Shown piece after piece: positions 52,372 through 61,120 of a stretch of 64,000 nucleotides of DNA (positions are counted from its first letter, which is position 1; each line of letters begins with the position of its first letter). Under the pieces are notes generated by a model. The model had not been told where the DNA came from and searched no databases. It saw nothing but the letters and a program-made list of their open reading frames with translations. The DNA comes from ZC4RG30 sp964396335 (GTDB taxonomy: Bacteria; Pseudomonadota; Gammaproteobacteria; Steroidobacterales; Steroidobacteraceae). The position numbers were made by a program, and so were the translations under genes. Where the stretch lies: assembly GCA_964396335.1 (NCBI GenBank), contig CAYNEX010000001.1:1-64000 (forward strand), written 5' to 3'.

Positions 52372-53220
52372 TCATGTTGGTTTCGGGGATTCCCTGAGGT
52401 CTGCGTTCACCAGGCGGCGATAGGCATTCCAGTGCCTGAGCGCGCGTCGCGCATCACCGGATTCCTGGTACAGGCGCGCGATGTTGTGATGCGCGTCGGC
52501 GAAGCTTTCGTCCTGTTTCAGCGCCGCGGCATACGCGGCAATTGCCTCTGTGGCCTCGCCGGCATCCTCCAGCGCCACGCCGAGGTTGTAGAGGATGTCG
52601 GCATCGGGCTCCTCGACGCTCCTGTAAAGCTGCACCGCCTCGCTGATGTGACCGCGCAGGTGCAGCAACCGGCCGAGGTTGGCCACTGCGCCGCGATGGG
52701 CGTGCCTGGTGACGCAGGCGCGGTAGGTCTCCACCGCCGCGTCGATGTCGGTTTCTTCCAGTGCCAGGGCTGATTCGAACTGGCGCGCGCATTCGTCCGG
52801 CGGGTCGGTGCCCGCGACGTTGCCTGCGGGGCGCGACGCATCGATCAGCTGGATGTTGCCGTCCTCGACGCGCACCTCCAGCGCCAGCAACAGCTGGCCG
52901 GACAGCACGTCGCGCTTCTCGCCCGCTTCATGCACCACGATGCGATCACCCGCGGCGGTGACCGACAGTCCGCGCGCCGGCACATCGCGCGGTACCTGCG
53001 TGCGCAGCGCGCGCAATGCCGCGCCGATGCGCCGTTTCGGCACCTGCGCGGCCATGAGGTCACGCGCGGTCCGCAACAGCACCAGGTCCTGGAAGGAGAA
53101 ACGCAGCGCCGATCGCGGGCCCCGGCTGGGCGCGACATAGCGTGCCCGCACCATCGCGCGCACGGCGTTCACCGGCATGCCGGCGAGGCGCGCCACCTCG
53201 GCTGTCCCGAACTGCTGCAA
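52372..53220 (-). CDS. MerR-type helix-turn-helix protein with TPR repeats
   Basis: 282 residues. The N-terminus (FGTAEVARLAGMPVNAVRAMVRARYVAPSRGPRSALRFSFQDLVLLRTAR) resembles a MerR/excisionase winged helix. The C-terminal half (about 145-275) has TPR-like helix pairs: AVANLGRLLHLRGHISEAVQLYRSVE, ADILYNLGVALEDAGEATEAIAAYAAAL and ADAHHNIARLYQESGDARRAL. The middle holds a short beta-rich part (VLSGQLLLALEVRVEDGNIQ). A DNA-binding regulator that senses a protein partner via TPRs is a fair inference. It starts 2 bp after the Ku stop, so the two are probably cotranscribed. Confidence 0.75.
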   Translation of the reverse strand: MQQFGTAEVARLAGMPVNAVRAMVRARYVAPSRGPRSALRFSFQDLVLLRTARDLMAAQVPKRRIGAALRALRTQVPRDVPARGLSVTAAGDRIVVHEAGEKRDVLSGQLLLALEVRVEDGNIQLIDASRPAGNVAGTDPPDECARQFESALALEETDIDAAVETYRACVTRHAHRGAVANLGRLLHLRGHISEAVQLYRSVEEPDADILYNLGVALEDAGEATEAIAAYAAALKQDESFADAHHNIARLYQESGDARRALRHWNAYRRLVNADLRESPKPT

Positions 53221-53221
53221 A

Positions 53222-54112
53222 TCAGGCTCTCCGCGACGCGGTCTTCGACTTGCGGGCGGCCGGCGTCGTGACCTTCTTTGGTGGTTTGCGCGCCGCCGGT
53301 TTCGCGGCGGCGCCGGCGCCGCCGCGATTGAGGCTGCGCTGCAGGATCTCCATCAGGTCCACGACATTGCCGCCGCCGGCCTGCGGTTCTGCATCCGGCG
53401 CCTCGAAGTGCGAGATCTCCTTGCCGCTGCGGATCTTCTTCTCGATGGCCGCCTCGACCCGCTGGCGGAATTCATCGTGGAACTCGTTCGGGTCGAAACG
53501 TTTTTCGGTGGTCTGTTCGATCAGCGCCTTGGCCAGTTTCAGTTCGCCGGCGGCCAGTTCCGGCATGTCGCCCATCGGGATGTCGCGGATGGTGCGGATT
53601 TCATCCTTGAAATAGAGCTGGTGCATGGCCATGCCGCCCTCGACCGGGCGTACGACTACCACATATTCGCGCCCCCGTGCCGCCCAGCGCCCGATCGCGC
53701 AGAGTCCCGTCTCGCGCATCGCTTCGTTCAGCAGCGCATACGGCTTGGCGCCATGTTTCGATGGCGCCAGCAGGTAGGTGCGGTCGAAGAACACCGGATC
53801 CACCGTTTCGAGCGGCACAAACTCGATGATGTTGATCGGTCTGGTGCCGGCTTCCTCCAGCGCCTTGATCTCCTCGGGCTTGAACAGCACGTAGCGGTCC
53901 TTCTCGTACTCATAGCCCTTGACCATTTCCGAGCGCTGCACGACTTCACCATCCAGCGCACAGATGTACTGCTGCTTCACGCGCGCGCCATCCTTGGCGT
54001 GCAGCAGGTTGAAGGACAGGCGGCTGGAGGAGACCTCGGCCGAATACACATCCACGGGGATGTTGACCAGGCCGAAGGAAATGCTGACGGAAGCGAACGA
54101 TCGGGCAGCCAT
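53222..54112 (-). CDS. ku: Ku protein for non-homologous end joining
   Basis: 296 residues from the ATG at 54112; the frame continues upstream without coding character. The core begins ARSFASVSISFGLVNIPVDVYSAEVSSSRLSFNLLHAKDG and has VKQQYICALDGEVVQRSEMVKGYEYEKDRYVLF and MPELAAGELKLAKALIEQTTEKRFDP, the bacterial Ku signature. The C-terminal tail is Lys/Arg/Ala-rich (ARKPPKKVTTPAARKSKTASRRA) and may bind DNA. Ku rings bind double-strand ends and recruit LigD; no LigD is in this window. Some species use Ku with a separate ligase encoded elsewhere. Confidence 0.93.
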   Translation of the reverse strand: MAARSFASVSISFGLVNIPVDVYSAEVSSSRLSFNLLHAKDGARVKQQYICALDGEVVQRSEMVKGYEYEKDRYVLFKPEEIKALEEAGTRPINIIEFVPLETVDPVFFDRTYLLAPSKHGAKPYALLNEAMRETGLCAIGRWAARGREYVVVVRPVEGGMAMHQLYFKDEIRTIRDIPMGDMPELAAGELKLAKALIEQTTEKRFDPNEFHDEFRQRVEAAIEKKIRSGKEISHFEAPDAEPQAGGGNVVDLMEILQRSLNRGGAGAAAKPAARKPPKKVTTPAARKSKTASRRA

Positions 54113-54241
54113 GGCGAGACCTCGGCGGAAAGGTCCCATCAAGGGTCCGGGCCGTACTGGTGATGCACAACGCATCAGGTTCGCGGCCTGCTGTAGGACT
54201 TCGACGCATGTGCTAAAAAGTGTCGAACGGGGAGGAAGACG

Positions 54242-56578
54242 ATGTCGCGTTGGCGTCGCCGGTTGATTGAGTGCATGCAGCCGGATCCGGCAGGTCCCCG
54301 TCCGGTCGACGGCGCGATCGCGCAGGCCCGCGGAAAAGCGCCGCTCAGCCCGGTCCTTTCCTTTCTGTTGCTGGTCCTTGCCGCCTGTGGCGGAGGCAGT
54401 GGAGGCGACAGTCATCCACCGCCACCAACACCCCCGCCACCGCAGAACGCCGCGCCGGTGGCGCACGCCGGCAACGCACAGACCGTGCATGCGCATGTTC
54501 CAGTCACGCTGAATGGCGCCGGCAGCCGCGACCCTGATGGCAGCATCGCCAGCTGGGCATGGACGCAGACGGCGGGTCCTTCCGTCACTCTGACCAACGC
54601 GACCTCCGCCACCCCTGGCTTCATCGCGCCGCAGGTTGATTCGAGCGACGCGCTGACATTCAGTCTGGTGGTCACGGACAACCGTGGCGCCGCCAGTTCG
54701 CCGGCCACCGTGCAGGTCTCGGTCGAACCCAATGCCCGGCCGGTGGCGCTGGCCACGGCACCGGCCGCCGTGCGCCCCGGCAATGTGGTGACGCTGGATG
54801 CGTCCGGCAGCAGTGACGCCGACGACGGCATTGCCTCCTACGCGTGGACCCAGACCGCGGGACCGCAGGTCAGCCTCAGCAGTGCCGGTGCGGTGAATCC
54901 CGGCTTCGTCACGCCCCAGGGTGCATTGGGCAGCACACTGACCTTTTCACTGGTGGTGCGTGACCGACGGGGTGCCGCCAGCGCCCCGGCCAGCGTCACC
55001 ATCAATGTGGAGCCGGCGGCCGACGGGGTGGTGACGGGCATCGTCAGCTTTGCACGCGTGCCGTTCTCGCAGGTGGCGCCGCGCGGTCTCGATTACGCCA
55101 ACCCGCTGTGGCAGCCGGCGCGCGGTGTGATGGTCCGCGCCGTGCGTGCCAACGACCAGCTGGTGCTGGCCACCGGCACCACCGATTCCAGCGGTGCCTA
55201 CAGCCTGCCGGTACCGCCGGACACCGGCGTTGTCATCGAAGTGATCGCGCGCATGCAGCGGACGTTCCCCCAGCCCCTGCCGCACTGGGACGTGCGGGTG
55301 CAGGATGGTGCCGCAGGCTCGCCATACCGTTTCACCAGTGCGGTCTTCAACAGCAGCCTCGGCGCGATGGACATCGAGATGCACACTGGCATTTCGCCCG
55401 CCGGGACCGCCGTCGGACCCCGTCACTCGGGCCCGTTCGCCATCCTCGACACGCTGCATACCGGACTCACCGCGATCGCCGACACCGGCATCGCGGTGGA
55501 GGCTGTGAATCCCAACCTGGTGGTCGACTGGGGCAGCCAGAACCAGGGCACCTACTTCACTGCGCCGGTCGGCCAGCCGCCGCAGATCAAGCTGCTGTCC
55601 GACCTGACCGAGGACACCGACGAGTTCGACCAGCACGTGATCGCGCATGAACTGGGCCACCACCTTGAATATGCGTACTCCCGGGCCGACAGCATCGGCG
55701 GCAGCCATGGGCTGGGCGACCGGCTGGATGCGCGCGTCGCCTTCGGCGAAGGCTTTGGTTATGCCTTCGCGGCTATCGTGCTGGACGACCCGGATGCGCG
55801 GGACAGCTTCGTGTTCAACGGCACCTCTGTTTCATCGGGTTTCAATGTGGAGGTGAACCCTCCGGCGCAGGCGCAGGCTGGTGCCGGCTGCTGGTGCAGC
55901 GAGACCTCGGTGTGGTCCATCCTGTGGGATCTCTACGATGCCGACAATGACGGTGCGGACCAGGTGACGCTGGGCTTCAAGCCGATCTGGCAGGTGATCA
56001 CCGGCGCGCAGAAGCGAACCCGCTCGCTGACCACGATCTACAGCTTCATTGCCGCGCTGAAGAGTGCGCAGCCGGCGGAAGCTGCGGCCATTGATGCGCT
56101 GGTCGCGGCGCAGAACATCACCACCGCCGGACTCGACGCCTTTGCCTCCACCGAAGTGCAGGCGCCATTCCCCGGCATCCTGCCGTTGTTTGCGCCCATT
56201 GTGGTGGACGGGCCGCCGGTCGTGGTGCGCAACACCGATGATGGCGGGCGCCACAACAAGGCCGGCAATCGCCGCTTCCTGCGTTTCACCGCCCCGGCTG
56301 ATGGCGCCGTGCGCATCTCCGTCAGTACTTCCAATCCCGATCCGCAATCCGATCCGGATTTCTACGTCTACCGCGGCTCACCGGACGGAAGCGCGGCGGG
56401 CGGCCTGTGGGCGGTCTCGTTCGATCCGCCGCCGCAGGCGGCCGAAGTCCGCACCATTCCGGTCAGCGCCGGAGTGGTCTACATCATCGATGCCTACGAC
56501 TGCGCCAATGGCTGCGACACGCCGCAGGGCACGCCGGGCGACTACGACCTCACCGTGACGGTGACCACGGCACCGTAG
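54242..56578 (+). CDS. Lipoprotein with two PKD/Ig-like domains and a HELGHH metallopeptidase-like domain
   Basis: 778 residues. A long polar N-region is followed by LLLVLAAC (Cys49), so a lipoprotein; a shorter start is not available by a common codon. Two PKD-type domains (about 70-160 and 165-260) share AYAWTQTAGP-like blocks (SWAWTQTAGPSVTLTNA, SYAWTQTAGPQVSLSSA). A Cna-B-like or carboxypeptidase-regulatory segment follows (GVVTGIVSFARVPFS...). HELGHH at residues 469-474 is a gluzincin-like zinc-binding motif, with Glu470 as general base; GEGFGYAFAAI may give the third ligand. C-terminal domain with FTAPADGAVRISVSTSNPD resembles a PPC domain. Likely a surface or secreted zinc protease. 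Confidence 0.8.
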   Translation: MSRWRRRLIECMQPDPAGPRPVDGAIAQARGKAPLSPVLSFLLLVLAACGGGSGGDSHPPPPTPPPPQNAAPVAHAGNAQTVHAHVPVTLNGAGSRDPDGSIASWAWTQTAGPSVTLTNATSATPGFIAPQVDSSDALTFSLVVTDNRGAASSPATVQVSVEPNARPVALATAPAAVRPGNVVTLDASGSSDADDGIASYAWTQTAGPQVSLSSAGAVNPGFVTPQGALGSTLTFSLVVRDRRGAASAPASVTINVEPAADGVVTGIVSFARVPFSQVAPRGLDYANPLWQPARGVMVRAVRANDQLVLATGTTDSSGAYSLPVPPDTGVVIEVIARMQRTFPQPLPHWDVRVQDGAAGSPYRFTSAVFNSSLGAMDIEMHTGISPAGTAVGPRHSGPFAILDTLHTGLTAIADTGIAVEAVNPNLVVDWGSQNQGTYFTAPVGQPPQIKLLSDLTEDTDEFDQHVIAHELGHHLEYAYSRADSIGGSHGLGDRLDARVAFGEGFGYAFAAIVLDDPDARDSFVFNGTSVSSGFNVEVNPPAQAQAGAGCWCSETSVWSILWDLYDADNDGADQVTLGFKPIWQVITGAQKRTRSLTTIYSFIAALKSAQPAEAAAIDALVAAQNITTAGLDAFASTEVQAPFPGILPLFAPIVVDGPPVVVRNTDDGGRHNKAGNRRFLRFTAPADGAVRISVSTSNPDPQSDPDFYVYRGSPDGSAAGGLWAVSFDPPPQAAEVRTIPVSAGVVYIIDAYDCANGCDTPQGTPGDYDLTVTVTTAP

Positions 56579-56580
56579 CG

Positions 56581-56602
56581 ACAGCGGTTCCAGACGCGCT
56601 GT
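56581..56602 (+). terminator. Small hairpin after the metalloprotease gene
   Basis: ACAGCG (56581-56586) and CGCTGT (56597-56602) form a 6-bp stem with a 10-base loop directly after the stop codon. No T-tract follows. A weak terminator candidate. Confidence 0.25.
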
Positions 56603-56700
56603 AATCGCTATTGCCCGCGACCGGAAAGGCTTGTTGTGTGCGCAAGTGGACGGCATGGCGTCGCGATCCGGTGACGCCTGAGTGCTCCGCATGTCCGCTG

Positions 56701-56706
56701 TATACT
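56701..56706 (+). promoter_or_regulatory. Possible -10 box of the RND operon
   Basis: TATACT at 56701-56706 is a good -10 match 58 bp before the adaptor start. The -35 region 17 bp upstream (CTGAGT) is poor, so an activator may be needed. Suggestive only. Confidence 0.3.
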
Positions 56707-56763
56707 TGCGCTCCTCCCCCACACCAGGCGACTACCGGGACCACGTGTTCCGGCGCGACTCCT

Positions 56764-57954
56764 ATGCTTTCGAATTCCGTCTCTCATCGCATCCCGACGA
56801 TCCTGTTCCTGACGCTGCTCGCTGCCTGCTCCGGCCAGTCCAGCCAGGAAGCGTCCCCGCCGCCACCCATGGAAGTCCCCGTGGCCACCGTGCTCGAGCG
56901 CGAGATCAGCGAGTGGGATGAATACACCGGTCGCCTCGAGGCGGTCGAGACGGTCGAGATCCGCCCGCAGGTGTCCGGTTACCTGCAGCAGGTGAACTTC
57001 GAGGAAGGCCGTGACGTCCGCAAGGGCGACGTGCTGTTCGTGATCGATCCGCGGCCGTACCAGGCCGAGTTCGACCGCGCGCAGGCCGAAGTGGAGCGGG
57101 CCCGCACGGCCGCGACGCTGGCGCAGACCGACCTGCAGCGCGCCGAGCGCCTGGTGGCGACGCGCGCCATCTCGCAGGAGGAATTCGACGCCCGCGTGGC
57201 GGCACGCACCAGCGCCGAGGCTGCCGTGAAGGCTGCCGAAGCGGCGGTGGCCGTCGCGCGCCTGAACCTTGCCTATACGCGCGTGACCTCGCCGATCGAC
57301 GGTCGCGTCGGCCGCGCCGAAGTGACGGTGGGCAACCTTGTCACCGGCGGCCTGAATGGCCAGGCCACGCGCCTGACCACGGTGGTGTCGCTGTCGCCGA
57401 TGTATGCGTATTTCGAAGCCTCGGAGAAGGACTACCTGAAGTACATGGACCTGGCGCGCAGCGGCCAGCGGCCGCTGTCCCGCGAGCACGCCAATCCGGT
57501 GCGCATGGCGGTGGGCAACGAGACCGAATTCCGCCACGAGGGATACATGGACTTCGTCGACAACCGCGTCGACGCCGGCACCGGCACACTGATGGCCCGC
57601 GCCGTGTTCCCGAACCCGGATCGCTTCCTGGTGCCCGGCATGTTCGTGCGCGTGCGGCTGCTCGGCACCAGCAAGTACACCGGCGCGCTGATCAATGACC
57701 GCGCCATCCTCACCGACCAGGACCGACGCTTCGTGCTGGTGGTGGGCGAGGGCAATACGCTGGAGTATCGCGCCATCACCACCGGCCCGATGGTCGACGG
57801 CCTGCGGGCCGTGCGCAGCGGCCTGGAGGGCGGCGAACGCATCGTGATCAATGGCCTGCAGCGGGTGCGGCCGGGCATGGTCGTGACCCCGCGCATGGTG
57901 TCCATGGATGGAGAGCCGCTGGCCGGCCCGGCCGCGGCCCCTTCGGAAGAATGA
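56764..57954 (+). CDS. RND efflux pump periplasmic adaptor (MexE/AcrA family)
   Basis: 396 residues from the ATG at 56764. Lipobox LLAAC (Cys22), then the membrane fusion protein plan: beta-barrel and lipoyl domains (VEIRPQVSGYLQQVNFEEGRDVRKGDVLFVIDP), a long helical hairpin (ERARTAATLAQTDLQRAERL), then LAYTRVTSPIDGRVGRAEVTVGNLV and the membrane-proximal domain. It bridges the inner-membrane pump and outer-membrane channel. First of three genes of one efflux operon, 10 bp before the pump gene. No local regulator is present. Confidence 0.93.
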   Translation: MLSNSVSHRIPTILFLTLLAACSGQSSQEASPPPPMEVPVATVLEREISEWDEYTGRLEAVETVEIRPQVSGYLQQVNFEEGRDVRKGDVLFVIDPRPYQAEFDRAQAEVERARTAATLAQTDLQRAERLVATRAISQEEFDARVAARTSAEAAVKAAEAAVAVARLNLAYTRVTSPIDGRVGRAEVTVGNLVTGGLNGQATRLTTVVSLSPMYAYFEASEKDYLKYMDLARSGQRPLSREHANPVRMAVGNETEFRHEGYMDFVDNRVDAGTGTLMARAVFPNPDRFLVPGMFVRVRLLGTSKYTGALINDRAILTDQDRRFVLVVGEGNTLEYRAITTGPMVDGLRAVRSGLEGGERIVINGLQRVRPGMVVTPRMVSMDGEPLAGPAAAPSEE

Positions 57955-57964
57955 ACGGCCGCAC

Positions 57965-60900
57965 ATGAAGTTCTCGCACTTCTTCATCGACCGCCCGATC
58001 TTCGCGGGCGTCCTCTCCATCATCATCTTCCTGGCGGGCCTGCTGTCGCTGCAGGTGCTGCCGGTCAGCGAGTACCCGGAAGTCGCGCCCCCCTCGGTGG
58101 TGGTGAACACCTCCTATCCGGGCGCCAGCCCGGCCGTGATCGCCGAAACCGTGGCCGCACCGCTGGAGCAGGCCATCAATGGCGTCGAGAACATGCTCTA
58201 CATGTCCTCGCAGGCCTCCTCCTCCGGCGCGCTGATGCTGACGGTGACCTTCGACGTGGGCACCGACATCAACCTGGCGCAGGTGCAGGTGCAGAACCGC
58301 GTCGCGCAGGCGCTGTCGCGACTGCCCGAGGAAGTGCGGCAGATCGGCGTTACCACGGTGAAGAGCAACCCGAACATCACCATGTTCGTGCAGCTGGTGT
58401 CGCCGAACGGCCGGTATGACCTGAAGTACCTGCGCAACTATGCCGAGCTGCAGGTGCGCGACTCGCTGGCGCGCATCCCCGGCATGGGCCAGGTGGAGGT
58501 GTTCGGTGGTGGTCCGTACGCGATGCGCATCTGGCTGGATCCGCAGCGCGTGGCCGCGCGCGGCATGACCGCCGGCGACGTGGTGGCCGCCATCCGCGAA
58601 CAGAACGTGCAGGTGCCGGCCGGCATCGTCGGCGCGCAGCCGATGACACCGGGCGTCAACCAGCAGCTGATGATCAATGCCTACGGACGGCTGGCCTCCG
58701 AGGAGGAGTTCGGCAACATCATCATCAAGACCGGTGATGATGGCGAGCTGACCCGCCTGCGCGATGTGGCGCGGGTGGAGCTGGGCACCTCCGAGTACGG
58801 CATCCTGGGATACCTCGACGGCATGCCGGCGGTGGCCATCGCCATCTTCCAGGCGCCGGGTTCGAACGCCCTGCAGCTGGCCGACAACGTGCGCGCCACC
58901 ATGGAAGACCTGGCCCGCAATTTCCCCGAGGGGCTGGAGTACCGCGTGGTCTACGACCCCACGCAGTTCGTGCGGCACTCCATCGATGCGGTGGTCGAGA
59001 CCCTGCTGGAGGCCATCCTGCTGGTGGTGCTGGTGGTGGTGCTGTTCCTGCAGACCTGGCGGGCCTCGATCATCCCGCTGCTGGCCGTGCCGGTGTCCAT
59101 CGTCGGCACCTTCGCGGTGCTGCACCTGCTGGGCTTCTCGATCAACACCCTGTCTCTGTTCGGCCTGGTGCTGGCCATCGGCATCGTGGTGGACGACGCC
59201 ATCGTGGTGGTGGAGAACGTCGAGCGCAACATCGCCGACGGGCTCTCGCCGCGCGCCGCCACCTTCAAGGCCATGGACGAGGTCAGCGGTCCGATCATTG
59301 CCATCGCACTGGTGCTGACCTCGGTGTTCATCCCGATCGCCTTCATCGGCGGCCTCACCGGCAGCTTCTACCGGCAGTTCGCCATCACCATCGCCATCTC
59401 GACGCTGATCTCGGCATTCAACTCGCTGACGCTGTCCCCGGCGCTGGCGGCGGTGCTGCTGAAGCCGCATGACGCGCCGAAGGATGTGGTCACGCGATTC
59501 CTCGACCGCACGCTGGGCGGCGTGTTCCGGCCCTTCAACCGCTTCTTCACCCGCGCCTCGCAGCGCTACAGTCGCGGCGTGGCGCAGGTGCTGCGCAAGA
59601 GCGCGGTGGCGATGCTGGTGTATGGCGGCCTGCTGCTGCTGGGCGCGTTCGCGCTGATGCGCGTGCCGCAGGGCTTCGTGCCGGTGCAGGACAAGGATTA
59701 CATCATCGCCTTTGCGCAGCTGCCCGACGCCGCCTCGCTGGAGCGCACCGAGGAGGTGATCTCCCGCATGAAGGACCTCATCTTCGAGGAAGAGGGCGTC
59801 GAGTCGGTGATCGCCTTCTCCGGCCTGTCGGTGACCGCCGGCTTCGGCGTGGCCTCGAACAGCGGCGTGGTGTTCGCGACGCTCGAGCCGAAGGCGAAGC
59901 GCAGCGGCGGCCGCACGGCCAATGAGATCCTGGAATCCGTGCAGGGCCGCCTGTTCGCCATCGAGGATGCGTTCGTCGGCGTGGCGCCTCCGCCTCCGGT
60001 TGAGGGCATGGGCACGCTGGGCGGCTTCAAGATGCAGATCGAGGACCGCGGTTCGCTCGGATACCAGGAACTGGACCGCGTGCTGCAGGATTTCCTCGCG
60101 GCCGCCAACCAGACGCCCGGCGTCACCGGCGTGTTCTCCAACTACCTGGTGAACGTGCCGCAGGTTTATGCGGACATCGACCGCGAGAAGGCCAAGCGCG
60201 ACAACGTGCCGCTGGCCAATGTGTTCGAGGCGCTGCAGGTGTACCTGGGTTCACTGTATGTCAACGACCTGAACCTGTTCGGCCGCAGCTACCAGGTGGT
60301 GGCGCAGGCCGACGCGCCCTTCCGCGCGCACAAGGAGCAGATCCTCGACCTGAAGACCCGCAACCTGAAGGGCGACATGGTGCCGCTGTCGTCGGTGGTC
60401 ACGGTGAAGGACAGCTACGGTCCGGACAGCGTGATCCACTACAACGGCTTCCTGGCCGCGGACGTGAACGGCCAGGCGGCGCCCGGCGTCAGTTCCACCA
60501 CCGCGCTGGATGCCATGGAGAAGCTGGCGCGCGAGATCCTGCCGGCCGGCGTGGCGTTCGAGTGGACCGACCTCTCCTACCAGGAGGTGATGTCGCGCGG
60601 CAGTGCCACGCTGGTGTTCCCGCTGTGCGTGCTGCTGGCCTTCCTGGTGCTGGCCGCGCAGTACGAGAGCTGGACGCTGCCGCTGGCGGTGATCCTGATC
60701 GTGCCGATGTGCATTGTCTCGGCACTCACCGGCGTCTGGCTGATGGGCGGAGACAACAACATCTTCACCAAGATCGGTTTCCTGGTGCTGGTGGGGCTGG
60801 CGTGCAAGAACGCCATCCTGATCGTCGAATTCGCCGTGCACCTGGAGGAGCAGGGCCGCAAGGTGATGGATGCGGCCATCGAGGCCTGCCGCCTGCGCCT

Positions 60901-61120
60901 GCGTCCCATCATCATGACCTCGCTCGCGTTCATCATGGGCGTGGTGCCGCTGATGCTGTCCACCGGTGCCGGTTCGGAAATGCGGCGCGCGATGGGCGTG
61001 GCGGTGTTCTCCGGCATGCTGGGAGTGACCTTCTTCGGCCTGTTCCTGACGCCGGTGTTCTATGTGCTGATCCGCGGCTTCCTGAAGAGCCGCCGAGAGG
61101 ATGTGGATGTTGCGGTCTGA
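57965..61120 (+). CDS. RND multidrug efflux transporter, HAE1 family
   Basis: 1051 residues from the ATG at 57965. Begins MKFSHFFIDRPIFAGVLSIII, the hallmark of HAE1 pumps such as MexF and AcrB, with about twelve membrane helices and two large periplasmic loops. GLVLAIGIVVDDAIVVVENVERNI carries the conserved Asp-Asp of the proton relay in helix 4; the second half has GLACKNAILIVEFAVHLEEQG. It exports drugs, solvents or other amphiphiles with proton motive force. The C-terminus is MSF-like GLFLTPVFYVLIRGF. Substrate range cannot be predicted. Its stop overlaps the outer-membrane factor gene by about 20 bp. Confidence 0.96.
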   Translation: MKFSHFFIDRPIFAGVLSIIIFLAGLLSLQVLPVSEYPEVAPPSVVVNTSYPGASPAVIAETVAAPLEQAINGVENMLYMSSQASSSGALMLTVTFDVGTDINLAQVQVQNRVAQALSRLPEEVRQIGVTTVKSNPNITMFVQLVSPNGRYDLKYLRNYAELQVRDSLARIPGMGQVEVFGGGPYAMRIWLDPQRVAARGMTAGDVVAAIREQNVQVPAGIVGAQPMTPGVNQQLMINAYGRLASEEEFGNIIIKTGDDGELTRLRDVARVELGTSEYGILGYLDGMPAVAIAIFQAPGSNALQLADNVRATMEDLARNFPEGLEYRVVYDPTQFVRHSIDAVVETLLEAILLVVLVVVLFLQTWRASIIPLLAVPVSIVGTFAVLHLLGFSINTLSLFGLVLAIGIVVDDAIVVVENVERNIADGLSPRAATFKAMDEVSGPIIAIALVLTSVFIPIAFIGGLTGSFYRQFAITIAISTLISAFNSLTLSPALAAVLLKPHDAPKDVVTRFLDRTLGGVFRPFNRFFTRASQRYSRGVAQVLRKSAVAMLVYGGLLLLGAFALMRVPQGFVPVQDKDYIIAFAQLPDAASLERTEEVISRMKDLIFEEEGVESVIAFSGLSVTAGFGVASNSGVVFATLEPKAKRSGGRTANEILESVQGRLFAIEDAFVGVAPPPPVEGMGTLGGFKMQIEDRGSLGYQELDRVLQDFLAAANQTPGVTGVFSNYLVNVPQVYADIDREKAKRDNVPLANVFEALQVYLGSLYVNDLNLFGRSYQVVAQADAPFRAHKEQILDLKTRNLKGDMVPLSSVVTVKDSYGPDSVIHYNGFLAADVNGQAAPGVSSTTALDAMEKLAREILPAGVAFEWTDLSYQEVMSRGSATLVFPLCVLLAFLVLAAQYESWTLPLAVILIVPMCIVSALTGVWLMGGDNNIFTKIGFLVLVGLACKNAILIVEFAVHLEEQGRKVMDAAIEACRLRLRPIIMTSLAFIMGVVPLMLSTGAGSEMRRAMGVAVFSGMLGVTFFGLFLTPVFYVLIRGFLKSRREDVDVAV

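Noticed and set aside
57848..59470. 540-codon antisense frame over the RND pump gene
   Set aside because: Same His/Gln/Arg-rich shadow pattern, no ribosome site or family resemblance.
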